Shown here: piece by piece, positions 15,134 to 23,880 of the stretch
Layout: each line of letters opens with the position of its first letter
How positions within the stretch are numbered: position 1 is the first letter of the stretch
NCBI GenBank assembly: GCA_052168355.1
Contig: JBQLZQ010000086.1
Location: 1-55,221, forward strand
Origin: JBQLZQ01 sp052168355
Lineage (GTDB): Bacteria > Pseudomonadota > Alphaproteobacteria > DSM-16000 > Inquilinaceae
Length of the DNA stretch: 55,221 bases
Reading direction: 5' to 3'
The notes under the pieces: model-generated
Database searches by the model: none
Told to the model about the DNA's origin: nothing
Seen by the model: only the letters and a program-made list of their open reading frames with translations
Made by a program: the position numbers and the translations under genes

Positions 15134-16087
15134 ATGAGCGCAACGCCGCGAGCCCGGTCAAAGCCGGCCGGACGAACCGGGAAACCGGGCCGCGCGCTGC
15201 AAAGGTGGCGCGGCCGGACATCGGATCTGCCGCTCAGCCGCGATGGCGCGGACCGTTTCGTCCCGTGGCTGATCGCGCCGATGGCGTATCTGGCGATCCT
15301 GGCGCTGGCCTTTGCCTTGTCCATCGACACCCTGGCAGCGCGCTGGGACGCGGGTCTCAGCGGCACCCTGACGGTGGAGCTGCCGCATATCGGCGACCCG
15401 GTCGATACCGGCCTGCGCACCGGCGCGGTGCTAACGGTGCTGGAGACGTGGCCCGGCGTTACCCAGGCGATCGCGCTGGACCGGGCGGCCGTGGCGCAGC
15501 TGGTCCAGCCTTGGCTTGGGCCCGGCCTGCCGCTGGAGGACCTACCGCTGCCGGTGATCATCGAGGTGACGCTGGCGCCCGATACCCGGATCGATACGGT
15601 CGCCTTGTCCGCCCAGTTGACCGGGTTTGCCCCGGGCGCCGTTGTGGACGATCACGGTCGCTGGCTGTCCGACGTGCGCACGGTGGCCACGGCCATCCGT
15701 CTGGCCGCCCTGGCGCTGGTTCTGCTGATCGTCGCGGCGGCGGTGGCCACGGTGGTGTTCGTCACCCGGGCCGGCCTTGCCATCCACCGCGACGTGGTCG
15801 GCCTGCTGCACATGATGGGCGCCGCCGACCGGTATATCGCCGGTCAGTTTCAGCATCATGCGCTGGCCCTGGCCGGGCGCGGCACGGTTTTCGGCCTGTT
15901 GCTGGCCCTGGTCACCCTGTTGGCCCTGGGGTGGGCCGCCGATCGGCTTGACACCGCCATCCTCCCGTCCCTGACCTTGGCGCCGTGGCATTGGATCGTC
16001 CTGGCCGTGGTGCCGTTGGCGTTGACGGTCCTGTCCATGGTCACGGCGCGGCTGACCGTGCTGCGCCGGTTGGCGCGCGTACCATGA
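15134..16087 (+). CDS. ftsX: cell division protein FtsX
   Basis: A 317-residue FtsX-type permease: basic cytoplasmic N-terminus (about 1-40), first transmembrane helix near 46-66, a periplasmic domain (about 70-185) and three further helices near 186-214, 240-265 and 287-308. The four-helix layout with one extracellular loop is that of the FtsX/MacB fold. HRDVVGLLHMMGAADRYIAGQFQHHAL is the cytoplasmic coupling segment facing FtsE. The last codon overlaps the ydcF start (ATGA), so ftsE-ftsX-ydcF are co-transcribed, and plsC probably follows. Confidence 0.93.
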   Translation: MSATPRARSKPAGRTGKPGRALQRWRGRTSDLPLSRDGADRFVPWLIAPMAYLAILALAFALSIDTLAARWDAGLSGTLTVELPHIGDPVDTGLRTGAVLTVLETWPGVTQAIALDRAAVAQLVQPWLGPGLPLEDLPLPVIIEVTLAPDTRIDTVALSAQLTGFAPGAVVDDHGRWLSDVRTVATAIRLAALALVLLIVAAAVATVVFVTRAGLAIHRDVVGLLHMMGAADRYIAGQFQHHALALAGRGTVFGLLLALVTLLALGWAADRLDTAILPSLTLAPWHWIVLAVVPLALTVLSMVTARLTVLRRLARVP

Positions 16088-16722
16088 GCCGCCGCGGCCG
16101 CGCGGCAGTTGCAGCCGGTCGGCGGCGTCGGTCCCGGAGGGTATCGCCGAGCCGGCCGCGGTCCGCCTGGCTGGTCGGCGTGGCGGTGGCGCTGGCCGCG
16201 ATCTGGGTGTTCGGCCTGGTGTCCTTTGTCCGGATGGTCGAATATCAGCCGCAGATCGACCAGCGGCGCACCGACGCCATCGTCGTCCTGACCGGCGGCA
16301 GCGAGCGAATGTCGACCGGTCTCGCTCTCCTGTCCGACGGCATGGCCGAGAAGATGTTCGTGTCCGGCGTCTACAAGGGCGTCGACGTGGCCGAGCTGTT
16401 GCGTCTGTCCCGCCAGGATCCGGCCGAGGTCGAATGCTGTATCGATCTTGGCTACGAGGCCGACGACACGCGCGGCAATGCCGCCGAGACGGCGGCGTGG
16501 ATGGGGGCGGAAGGATTCACCTCGCTGCGCCTGGTCACCGCAAACTACCACATGCCGCGCAGCCTGCTGCAGTTCCGCCGCACCATGCCCGACGTGGATA
16601 TCGTGGCCCATCCAGTGGCGCCGACGAGCGTGCGGCTGGACGAGTGGTGGCGCTGGCCGGGCACCTTCAGCCTGCTGGTCAGCGAATACCACAAATATTG
16701 GGCGACCCGGCTGGCACCCTGA
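16084..16722 (+). CDS. YdcF/ElyC-type DUF218 membrane protein
   Basis: A 212-residue protein with a very basic N-terminus, one transmembrane helix (about 29-50) and an extracytoplasmic DUF218 domain. RTDAIVVLTGGSERMSTGLALL, FVSGV and ADDTRGNAAETAAWM, followed by SLRLVTANYHMPRSL, are the family motifs. Relatives ElyC/SanA affect peptidoglycan or envelope integrity in E. coli; the enzymatic reaction is unknown. The start overlaps the ftsX stop by four bases. Its place between ftsX and plsC supports an envelope role. Confidence 0.88.
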   Translation: MSRRGRAAVAAGRRRRSRRVSPSRPRSAWLVGVAVALAAIWVFGLVSFVRMVEYQPQIDQRRTDAIVVLTGGSERMSTGLALLSDGMAEKMFVSGVYKGVDVAELLRLSRQDPAEVECCIDLGYEADDTRGNAAETAAWMGAEGFTSLRLVTANYHMPRSLLQFRRTMPDVDIVAHPVAPTSVRLDEWWRWPGTFSLLVSEYHKYWATRLAP

Positions 16723-16817
16723 TCGGGGAACATTGCAGCCTTGATCGCAACCGTGCGTTGGGGGACAGTGCCGGCCCTTCCCGCCGGCACCGAAGCGCCG
16801 CTCATCGCCGATCGTCA

Positions 16818-17555
16818 ATGACGTTTCTCCGCTCGCTTGCCTTCAATAGTCTGTTCTTCGGCTGGACCGCCCTGATGTGCGTGGCGCTGCTGTGGATGCT
16901 GGTCATCCCCCGGAAAGCCATGGTACGGGTGGTGATGTGGTACCTGCGCACCGTTTACGCCCTGGAGCGGACGGTGCTGGGTCTGGACTACCGGGTTATC
17001 GGCCGGGAGCGGCTGCCCGACGGCCCGTTCCTGCTGGCGGCCAAGCACCAGTCGGCCTGGGAAACCATGAAGCTGCATTTGCTGCTCGACGACCCGGCGG
17101 TGATCCTCAAGCGCGAGCTGATGTACATCCCCATCTGGGGCTGGTACGCGGCCAAGGCCCAGATGATCCCCGTCGACCGCGGGGCGCGCGGCAAGGCGGT
17201 GGCCAGCATCGTCGACGGCGCCCGCCGGGTCATCGACCAGGGACGGCCGATCGTCATCTTCCCCCAAGGCACACGCACCGCACCGGGGACCTGGCGACCC
17301 TATCGCATCGGGGTCACGGCGCTGTACGAGGCCTACGACCTGCCGGTGGTGCCGATGGCCCTCAATTCCGGTCTATACTGGGGGCGCAACGCCTTTACCA
17401 AGCGCCCAGGCACCATCGAGGTGGAATTTTTGGAGCCAATTCCTCCCGGCTTGGGTCGCGACGACCTGCTGCGCCGCCTCGAGAATGTTCTGGAAACGGC
17501 CACGGACCGGCTGGTGACCCAGGCGGGCGGGCCCGCCACGCAAAGAGAACATTAG
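16818..17555 (+). CDS. plsC: 1-acyl-sn-glycerol-3-phosphate acyltransferase
   Basis: A 245-residue membrane-bound acyltransferase making phosphatidic acid from lysophosphatidic acid. One N-terminal hydrophobic segment is followed by the HX4(D/E) catalytic motif as KHQSAWET (Glu replaces the usual Asp, common in alphaproteobacteria). Next come PVDRGARGKA, the block III motif FPQGTRTAPG and the VPMALNSGLYWGR block. ATG 16818 begins right at the hydrophobic segment. It lies 95 bases after ydcF and ends just before the nrdJ promoter. Confidence 0.92.
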   Translation: MTFLRSLAFNSLFFGWTALMCVALLWMLVIPRKAMVRVVMWYLRTVYALERTVLGLDYRVIGRERLPDGPFLLAAKHQSAWETMKLHLLLDDPAVILKRELMYIPIWGWYAAKAQMIPVDRGARGKAVASIVDGARRVIDQGRPIVIFPQGTRTAPGTWRPYRIGVTALYEAYDLPVVPMALNSGLYWGRNAFTKRPGTIEVEFLEPIPPGLGRDDLLRRLENVLETATDRLVTQAGGPATQREH

Positions 17556-17566
17556 ACGAACAAACA

Positions 17567-17595
17567 TTGACCCGAACCCGCCAAGCGCTTACAAT
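17567..17595 (+). promoter_or_regulatory. near-consensus promoter of nrdJ
   Basis: TTGACC (17567-17572) and TACAAT (17590-17595) with the ideal 17-base spacer: five of six matches in each box. Predicted start near 17602, 84 bases before the nrdJ ATG. I do not see paired NrdR boxes here. Confidence 0.65.
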
Positions 17596-17685
17596 TCTTG
17601 TCCCTTGGCGGTGGCAGGGCAGGCCCCACCGATCGGATCCGTTTTCCACGGGTGGCGCAATCAGGGATCAATCACGGATGGCGCG

Positions 17686-19959
17686 ATGACGGACCTCAGC
17701 CCGATATCCCGACAGATCTGGGACATGAAATATCGGCTGCGCGCACCGGACGGCACGCCGGTCGATGCGACGGTCGACGACACCTGGAGGCGGGTGGCCC
17801 GTGCCCTGGCCGCCGGGGAGAGCGATTCGTCCGGGTGGGAGGTGCGGTTCTACGACATTCTGCGCGATTTTCAGTTCCTGCCGGCCGGCCGCATCGTGGC
17901 CGGGGCCGGCACCGACCGCAGCGTGACCCTGTTCAACTGTTTCGTCATGGGGCGCATCCCCGACGACATGGCCGGCATCTTCGAGCACCTGAAGGAAGCC
18001 GCCATAACCCTGCAACAGGGCGGTGGCATCGGTTACGATTTTTCCACCCTGCGGCCCAAGGGCGCGCCGGTCCACGGTGTCGGCGCGGACGCGTCCGGCC
18101 CCCTGTCGTTCATGGATGTGTGGGACGCCATGTGCCGCACGATCATGAGCGCGGGATCCCGTCGGGGCGCGATGATGGCCACCCTGCGCTGCGACCATCC
18201 CGACATCGAGGCCTTTGTCGACGCCAAGCGGGATCCTGAACGACTGCGCATGTTCAACCTGTCGGTGCTGGCGACCGACCCGTTTATGGCGGCGGTGGAG
18301 CGGGATTCCGACTGGAATCTGGTTTTCGACGGCACCGTCTACCGCAGGGTGCGCGCCCGCGATCTGTGGGACAGGATCATGCGCGCGACCTACGAATATG
18401 CCGAGCCCGGCGTGATTTTCATCGATCGCATTAACGCGCTCAACAACCTCGCCTACGCCGAAACGATCTACGCCACCAACCCGTGCGGGGAGCAGCCGTT
18501 GCCGCCGTACGGAGCCTGTCTGCTGGGGTCGGTCAATCTGGCGCGGCTGGTCAGCGATCCGTTCACCGCCCAGGCCCGGCTCGACATGCACAGGCTGGCC
18601 GAGATCGTGCCGGTGGCCGTGCGCCTGATGGACAATGTGACGGACGTCTCGCGCTTTCCGCTGCCCGCCCAGAAAGCCGAAGCAAAGGCCAAACGGCGGA
18701 TCGGCCTGGGTGTCACCGGTCTGGCCGACGCGCTGATCTTTTGCGGCGTGCGCTACGGGTCGGCGGAGGCTGTGGCGCTGACCGGCGAATGGCTGGGCGC
18801 GGTCCAGGCCCTTGCCTATCGCGCCTCGGCCGATCTGGCGGCCGAAAAGGGCCCCTTTCCGTTGGACGACCGGGCGGCCCTGCTGGATCGGCCGATGGTG
18901 CGGCGCCTGCCGGTGGACGTGCGCGAGGCGGTGGCCCGGCATGGCCTGCGCACCGCGCTGGTCACGTCCATCGCGCCGACCGGCACCATCTCGCTGTTCG
19001 CCGACAATGTCTCGTCGGGGATCGAGCCGGTGTTCGCCTACAGCTACCGCCGCAATATCCTGATGCCCGACGGCACCCGCCGGCCGGAGGATGTGACCGA
19101 CTACGCCGTGCGCCGCTTCCGGGCGCTGCGCGGCGCCGACGCGCCGCTGCCCGATTATTTCGTCGACGCGCAATCCCTGACCCCGGCCGATCATCTGGCG
19201 ATGCAGGCGGCCGCCCAGCCCCATGTCGACAGCGCCATCAGCAAAACCATCAACTGCCCCGAGGATCTGAGTTTCGAGGCGTTCAAGGACGTCTATGTCC
19301 AGGCCTATGCGCTGGGCTGCAAGGGCTGCACCACGTACCGGCCGAACGCGGTGACGGGAGCCGTTCTCGAAGTCGGCGCCCCGGCGGCACCCGCGCCCGC
19401 CGCCCCGGCCCAGATGCCGGCCGCCGACGGCGCCGTGATCTATATGAGCGAACCGTTGGATCGGCCGGCCTCTCTGCCTGGGGAAACCTATAAGCTGCGC
19501 TGGCCGGACAGCGACCACGCGATCTATGTGACCGTCAACGACATCGTCCAGGACGGTCGGCGACGGCCGTTCGAAGTGTTCATAAATTCCAAGAACATGG
19601 AGCATTATGCCTGGACCGTGGCCCTGACCCGGATGATCAGCGCGGTGTTCCGGCGCGGTGGCGATGTCTCCTTCGTGGTCGAGGAGTTAAAGGCGGTGTT
19701 CGACCCGCGCGGCGGTCAATGGATGGAAGGGCGCTACGTCCCGTCGCTGCTGGCCGCCATCGGCGAGGCCATCGAGCGGCATATGGTTCAGATCGGCTTC
19801 ATGCCGGCACGGCAACCGGCGGACGGCAAGGTCCGGGCCCTGGCCGTCAATGCCGGGACCGGTGCCGGACGGCAGTGCCCCCGCTGCGGCGGATCGGGCC
19901 TGATACACAGCGAAGGATGCGACCTGTGTACCGATTGCGGCTATTCGAAGTGCGCCTGA
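17686..19959 (+). CDS. nrdJ: adenosylcobalamin-dependent (class II) ribonucleoside-diphosphate reductase
   Basis: A 757-residue class II reductase that makes deoxyribonucleotides with coenzyme B12 as radical source, independent of oxygen. LFNCFVM holds the N-terminal redox Cys, LQQGGGIGYDFSTLRPKG is the substrate loop, NPCGEQPLPPYGACLLGSVNL carries the thiyl-radical Cys and essential Glu, and a further conserved block is APTGTISLFADNVSSGIEPVF. The C-terminal part has a TSCPD domain (about 595-690) and ends in a zinc ribbon, CPRCGGSGLIHSEGCDLCTDCGYSKC-like, which probably reduces the active site. No ATP-cone or intein is seen. ATG 17686 was chosen over the longer frame because the domain begins at about residue 8. 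Confidence 0.94.
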   Translation: MTDLSPISRQIWDMKYRLRAPDGTPVDATVDDTWRRVARALAAGESDSSGWEVRFYDILRDFQFLPAGRIVAGAGTDRSVTLFNCFVMGRIPDDMAGIFEHLKEAAITLQQGGGIGYDFSTLRPKGAPVHGVGADASGPLSFMDVWDAMCRTIMSAGSRRGAMMATLRCDHPDIEAFVDAKRDPERLRMFNLSVLATDPFMAAVERDSDWNLVFDGTVYRRVRARDLWDRIMRATYEYAEPGVIFIDRINALNNLAYAETIYATNPCGEQPLPPYGACLLGSVNLARLVSDPFTAQARLDMHRLAEIVPVAVRLMDNVTDVSRFPLPAQKAEAKAKRRIGLGVTGLADALIFCGVRYGSAEAVALTGEWLGAVQALAYRASADLAAEKGPFPLDDRAALLDRPMVRRLPVDVREAVARHGLRTALVTSIAPTGTISLFADNVSSGIEPVFAYSYRRNILMPDGTRRPEDVTDYAVRRFRALRGADAPLPDYFVDAQSLTPADHLAMQAAAQPHVDSAISKTINCPEDLSFEAFKDVYVQAYALGCKGCTTYRPNAVTGAVLEVGAPAAPAPAAPAQMPAADGAVIYMSEPLDRPASLPGETYKLRWPDSDHAIYVTVNDIVQDGRRRPFEVFINSKNMEHYAWTVALTRMISAVFRRGGDVSFVVEELKAVFDPRGGQWMEGRYVPSLLAAIGEAIERHMVQIGFMPARQPADGKVRALAVNAGTGAGRQCPRCGGSGLIHSEGCDLCTDCGYSKCA

Positions 19960-19976
19960 CGCTCTAGGAGCCCTAT

Positions 19977-20627
19977 CTACGACGACGTCTCGGCCGCGTC
20001 TTGCCCCGCGCGGGCCTTCAGTTCGGCCGTAACCGCCCGCGCCAGACCATGCAGCGCGGCGTCGTGAATGCCGAGTTCGTCGAGATGCTCCACGGTGTTG
20101 AGCAGATATTCCCAGTTGGGACCGCTGAGGCCGTGGCCACGACACAGGATGGCCACCGTCTGGTCCATGTCCAAGCGGCCGCAATATTGCGTGTGGCGGC
20201 GATCGACGACGAAGCAGCAGGCGGTGATGGCGCCGCCGGGCAAGCGGATACGGCGCAGGCTGGGCCGATAGACCCCCGTCACCATCTCGCGCCGCCACAG
20301 ATAGGCCAGGGTGCCGGGCGCGTCGGCCGCCGCCACCTTGAACGCGATGCCGTGACAGGACCCGCCGTGATCAAGGCCCAGCACCAGCCCCGGCCGCTCC
20401 GGCGTGCCGCGATAGCGGTGGGAATAGACGCAGAAGCTCCGATGATACCCATACAGCCGCGCCTGTTGTCTTTCGATGTAGTCGAACCCGGCATGCCACA
20501 TCAGGGAGCCATATCCGAACACCCACAGATCCTGCCCCGGCGGCGGCAACAGGGCGGCGATCCGGTCGGCCGGAACGGGCGGCGGAACGGGGTCGGGCGC
20601 AGGCACGGACGGTTTCTCAATGGTCAT
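19977..20627 (-). CDS. gamma-glutamylcyclotransferase (ChaC family)
   Basis: A 216-residue ChaC-type enzyme that releases 5-oxoproline from glutathione. The substrate-binding loop VFGYGSLMWHAGFDY, the SHRYRGTPERPGLVLGLD block and the catalytic Glu in LAYLWRREMVTGVY are clear. A 35-residue Pro-rich N-terminal tail precedes the fold; ATG 20627 was preferred to a start 17 codons upstream. The 3' end faces nrdJ with only 17 bases between. Glutathione-related genes recur in this window (two GST genes, gloB), but they lie 8-10 kb away. Confidence 0.9.
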   Translation of the reverse strand: MTIEKPSVPAPDPVPPPVPADRIAALLPPPGQDLWVFGYGSLMWHAGFDYIERQQARLYGYHRSFCVYSHRYRGTPERPGLVLGLDHGGSCHGIAFKVAAADAPGTLAYLWRREMVTGVYRPSLRRIRLPGGAITACCFVVDRRHTQYCGRLDMDQTVAILCRGHGLSGPNWEYLLNTVEHLDELGIHDAALHGLARAVTAELKARAGQDAAETSS

Positions 20628-20777
20628 AACCCCGACATTTAGGCGACCGTGCCGGGATTGACCAGACGGCGCGGGCACGGACGGGACCGATGAGGGTCAA
20701 GGCGCCGCCTTGAATTGGCCCCGCGACCATGGTCCACTTCGCCCTCCCGCTTTCCGCGTGAGGATTGTTTTCGCGCC

Positions 20778-21791
20778 ATGCGCCGCTGGTTTCCCGTCTT
20801 TGCCGTCCTGATCGTCCTGGCCGCGGGATATGCGGGCTATTGGGTTTACGTTTCAGGCGTGATCGAGCGCGGTATCGAGCGCTGGATCGCCGATCAACGC
20901 CGCCAGGGCGGTATTGTCGAAAGCGCGGCCGTCACCGTGGGCGGGTTCCCGTTTCGACTGACGGCGGAGACCGACACGGTCTTCGTCGTCCGCGCCGATG
21001 GCCTGATCTGGCAGGGCGGCGCGGTCACGGCGACAGCACCGCCCTGGCGGTGGACCGATATCCGGTTCGCGCTGGACGGCGGCCACACGGTAACGCTGCC
21101 CGGCAGCCGACCCTTGACCATGGTGACCGAGAGCGGCACGGGCACGTTGCGGTACCGATCCACCGGACAGCTGCGGGCCGCCAGCCTGGACCTCAACGGG
21201 GTCGGCGCGATGCTGGTGCCGGTGTCCGGTCAGGTCGCCGCGGAAAAGCTGACCCTGAGAGCCGATCTTCCGTCCCCGACCGGGCCGACGGACCCCTCGC
21301 TGACGGCCAGCGGATCGATCCAGACCATCGGCCTGCCCGACGCCGCCGGTCTGCTTCTCGGCCCCGTCATCGAACAGGCGGCGGCCGACATCGCCGTCAG
21401 CGGGCCGTTGCCCCGGGATCTGCGCGCGGGCCCGGTGAGCCGCTGGCGCGATGCCGACGGCGCCGTGCGCATCGACCGTCTGAGCCTGACCTGGGGCCCC
21501 TTGGCCATCGACGCGGAAGGCGCGGTGCGCCTGAGCGAAACGCTTCAACCGGAGGGGCGTCTCGACGCCCGCATCAGCGGCTTTGTCGAAACCATCGATA
21601 CGCTGGTCGAGGCTCGCCTGATCCCGCCGCGCCAAGGCGGGATCGCCAAGGCCGGCCTGACGTTGCTGGCCGGGCCGGCGGACGAAAACGGCGTCTCCGT
21701 GCTGACGACGCCGATCTCGATCGAAAGCGGTCAGGTCTTCCTGGGTCCCATCGCCCTCGCCCGCCTGCCCTACCTGGAATGGCCGGACTAG
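20778..21791 (+). CDS. DUF2125 family envelope protein
   Basis: A 337-residue protein with one N-terminal hydrophobic segment (about 5-24, WFPVFAVLIVLAAGYAGYWVYV) acting as an uncleaved signal anchor, and then a beta-rich periplasmic body. VESAAVTVGGFPFRLTAE, the repeated LTASGSIQT-type strands and the GRLDARISGF segment match the DUF2125 family of alphaproteobacteria, whose function is unknown; the repeats recall AsmA-like envelope proteins. ATG 20778 starts directly before the anchor. It is convergent with the prephenate dehydrogenase gene, its usual neighbour in Rhodospirillales. Confidence 0.85.
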   Translation: MRRWFPVFAVLIVLAAGYAGYWVYVSGVIERGIERWIADQRRQGGIVESAAVTVGGFPFRLTAETDTVFVVRADGLIWQGGAVTATAPPWRWTDIRFALDGGHTVTLPGSRPLTMVTESGTGTLRYRSTGQLRAASLDLNGVGAMLVPVSGQVAAEKLTLRADLPSPTGPTDPSLTASGSIQTIGLPDAAGLLLGPVIEQAAADIAVSGPLPRDLRAGPVSRWRDADGAVRIDRLSLTWGPLAIDAEGAVRLSETLQPEGRLDARISGFVETIDTLVEARLIPPRQGGIAKAGLTLLAGPADENGVSVLTTPISIESGQVFLGPIALARLPYLEWPD

Positions 21792-21802
21792 GGCGGATCA
21801 AT

Positions 21803-21821
21803 GGATCGCCTATTGCGATCC
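21803..21821. terminator. bidirectional hairpin between convergent genes
   Basis: GGATCGC (21803-21809) and GCGATCC (21815-21821) form a perfect 7-bp stem with loop CTATT, extendable with one bulge. It fills the 49-base gap between the DUF2125 and prephenate dehydrogenase stops. No T-run. Confidence 0.5.
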
Positions 21822-21840
21822 CATCTGACCCGGATCTGCC

Positions 21841-22779
21841 CTAGCCGGCGGAACCGTTCTCCGGCGGATCGAGGGGCGGACCGACCGGCGGGACCTGCTG
21901 GCCCGCCTGGATAACGCCACGCCGAATGGCCCTGGTTCGGGCGAAGCTGTCGCGCAGAACCTCCCCTTCGTCCCGGCGGATGGCCCGCTGCAGGGCTGTC
22001 AGGTCCTCGGTGAAGCGCTGCAGAACCTCCAGCACCGCCACCTTGTTCTTCAGGAACACGTCGCGCCAGAACACCGGGTCCGAGGCCGCGATTCGGGTGA
22101 AGTCGCGAAAACCGCCGGCGGAGAACTTGACCACTTCGGCCTTCACCTCGTCCTCCAGATCGGTGGCCGTGCCGACGATGGTGTAGGCGATAAGGTGGGG
22201 AAGATGGGAGGTGATGCCCAGCACCCGGTCGTGGTGGACGGCGTCCATGGTTTCTACCATCGACCCCATGCCCTGCCAGAGGGCCGTGACCCGCGCCACC
22301 GCGTCCGGGTCGGTATCGGCGACGGGGGTCAGGATGCACCAGCGGTTCTCGAACAATTCCGCGAACCCCGCCTCCGGTCCCGAATGCTCGGTTCCGGCGA
22401 TGGGATGGCCGGGCACCAAATGCACGCCCGGAGGCACCAGGGGAGCGACATCTTCAAAGACCGAACCCTTGACCGAGCCGACGTCGGTCAGCACGGTCCC
22501 GGCCCGCAAGAAAGGTGCGATGGCCGCCATGAGCGCCGCATAGGTACCCAACGGCGTGCACAGCATGACCGCGTCGGCATCCGCGACGGCCACGGCCGGA
22601 TCCGCCTCGACCCGGTCCACGATGCCCAGGGCCAGGGCGGTGTCGCGGGTCCGGGCGGTGCGGGCATGGCCGACGATCTCGCCGACCAGACCGTGACGGC
22701 GGGCGGCGCGGGCCACGGAAGACCCGATCAGGCCAAGCCCGATCAGGGCCAGCCTGTCGAAAATCGGCGCGGCGGTCAC
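21841..22779 (-). CDS. tyrC: prephenate/arogenate dehydrogenase
   Basis: A 312-residue NAD(P)-dependent enzyme of tyrosine synthesis. LALIGLGLIGSSVARAARR is the dinucleotide-binding site, VMLCTPLGTY and LTDVGSVKGSV are family motifs, and VPGHPIAGTEHSGPEAG carries the catalytic His. SAGGFRDFTRIAASDPVFWRDVF in the helical C-terminal domain is diagnostic. The GTG start at 22779 overlaps the hisC stop (GTGA), so the two are translationally coupled. A Pro-rich 25-residue tail ends the protein. Whether it prefers prephenate or arogenate cannot be told. Confidence 0.92.
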   Translation of the reverse strand: MTAAPIFDRLALIGLGLIGSSVARAARRHGLVGEIVGHARTARTRDTALALGIVDRVEADPAVAVADADAVMLCTPLGTYAALMAAIAPFLRAGTVLTDVGSVKGSVFEDVAPLVPPGVHLVPGHPIAGTEHSGPEAGFAELFENRWCILTPVADTDPDAVARVTALWQGMGSMVETMDAVHHDRVLGITSHLPHLIAYTIVGTATDLEDEVKAEVVKFSAGGFRDFTRIAASDPVFWRDVFLKNKVAVLEVLQRFTEDLTALQRAIRRDEGEVLRDSFARTRAIRRGVIQAGQQVPPVGPPLDPPENGSAG

Positions 22780-23867
22780 GGTGCGGGGTCGAGGCAGGCG
22801 GCAATGGCCCTGACGGCGTCCCGCATCTCGGCCTCCGTCCCGATGCTGACGCGCAGGCAGGTCGGCAGACCATAGGCGCCCATCTGCCGGACCAGCACGC
22901 CCCGATCCTTGAGACACATCCGAATCGTTTCGGAATCCCTTGCCTGGCCGGCGAAATCCACCAGCAGGAAATTGCCCACGGAGGGATGGACCGTCAGCCC
23001 CAATTCCGAAAGACGCTCTGCCGTCCAGTCTCGCCAGGTATCGTTGTGCGCACGGCCCGCATCGATAAAGGCGACATCCTCCAACGCCGCGATCGCGGCG
23101 GCCTGGGCCGGCGCCGTCACGTTGAAGGGGCCCCGCACGCGGTTGAGCACATCGGCCACGGGCTCCGGACAATAGGCCCATCCCAGCCGCAATGCCGCCA
23201 GCCCGTAAATCTTCGAGAAGGTCCGGGTCATCACCGTGTTGGGGGCGCGGTCGACCAGCGCCGACCCGTCGGCATAATCGTTGCGCGTGACGTATTCGGC
23301 GTAGGCCGCGTCGATCACCAGGAGCACATCGGGGGGAAGACCGTCGCGCAGCCGCGTCAGCTCATCGGCGGTGCTGTAGGAGCCCGTCGGATTGTTGGGG
23401 TTGGCCACAAAGACCAGACGCGTACGCGGTGTAACCCGGGCCAGGAGCGCATCGACGTCGGTTCGAAATCCGGTTTCGGGCGCCTCGACCGGTGTCGCGC
23501 CGGCCGCCTGTGCCTCCAGCTTGTACAGGAGGAAGCCATGGGCGCTGTACAGCACCTCGTCGCCGGCGCCGGCATAGCACTTGACCAGCAGCGAGATCAG
23601 CTCGCCCGAACCGTTGCCGCAGACGATCCGAGACGGATCCAAGCCGTAGCGGCGGCCCAGCGCCTCGCGCAGATCCTTGGCCCCCCCGTCGGGATATCGA
23701 TAGAGCGATCCGGCCAGGGTCTGGTAGGCGGCGATGGCCTTGGGGCTGGCGCCCAGCGCCCCTTCGTTGGCGGCCAGTCGGATGATCCGACCGGTCGCGG
23801 CCTTGGACTCGCCGCCCACATAGGGGGCGATGTCGAGGATACCGGGGCGAGGCTGCGGGGCAGTCAT
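22776..23867 (-). CDS. hisC: histidinol-phosphate / aromatic amino acid aminotransferase
   Basis: A 363-residue fold-type I PLP aminotransferase of the HisC family. IRLAANEGALGASPKA begins the substrate-binding arm, VFVANPNNPTGSY and VIDAAYAEYV are PLP contacts, and TRTFSKIYGLAALRLGW holds the Schiff-base Lys. Its place between chorismate mutase and prephenate dehydrogenase suggests it also, or mainly, transaminates phenylpyruvate or hydroxyphenylpyruvate (or prephenate), as HisC paralogues do elsewhere. The stop overlaps the downstream start by four bases; the chorismate mutase stop is 13 bases upstream. Confidence 0.92.
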   Translation of the reverse strand: MTAPQPRPGILDIAPYVGGESKAATGRIIRLAANEGALGASPKAIAAYQTLAGSLYRYPDGGAKDLREALGRRYGLDPSRIVCGNGSGELISLLVKCYAGAGDEVLYSAHGFLLYKLEAQAAGATPVEAPETGFRTDVDALLARVTPRTRLVFVANPNNPTGSYSTADELTRLRDGLPPDVLLVIDAAYAEYVTRNDYADGSALVDRAPNTVMTRTFSKIYGLAALRLGWAYCPEPVADVLNRVRGPFNVTAPAQAAAIAALEDVAFIDAGRAHNDTWRDWTAERLSELGLTVHPSVGNFLLVDFAGQARDSETIRMCLKDRGVLVRQMGAYGLPTCLRVSIGTEAEMRDAVRAIAACLDPAP

Positions 23868-23880
23868 GGGAAGGTTCCGG

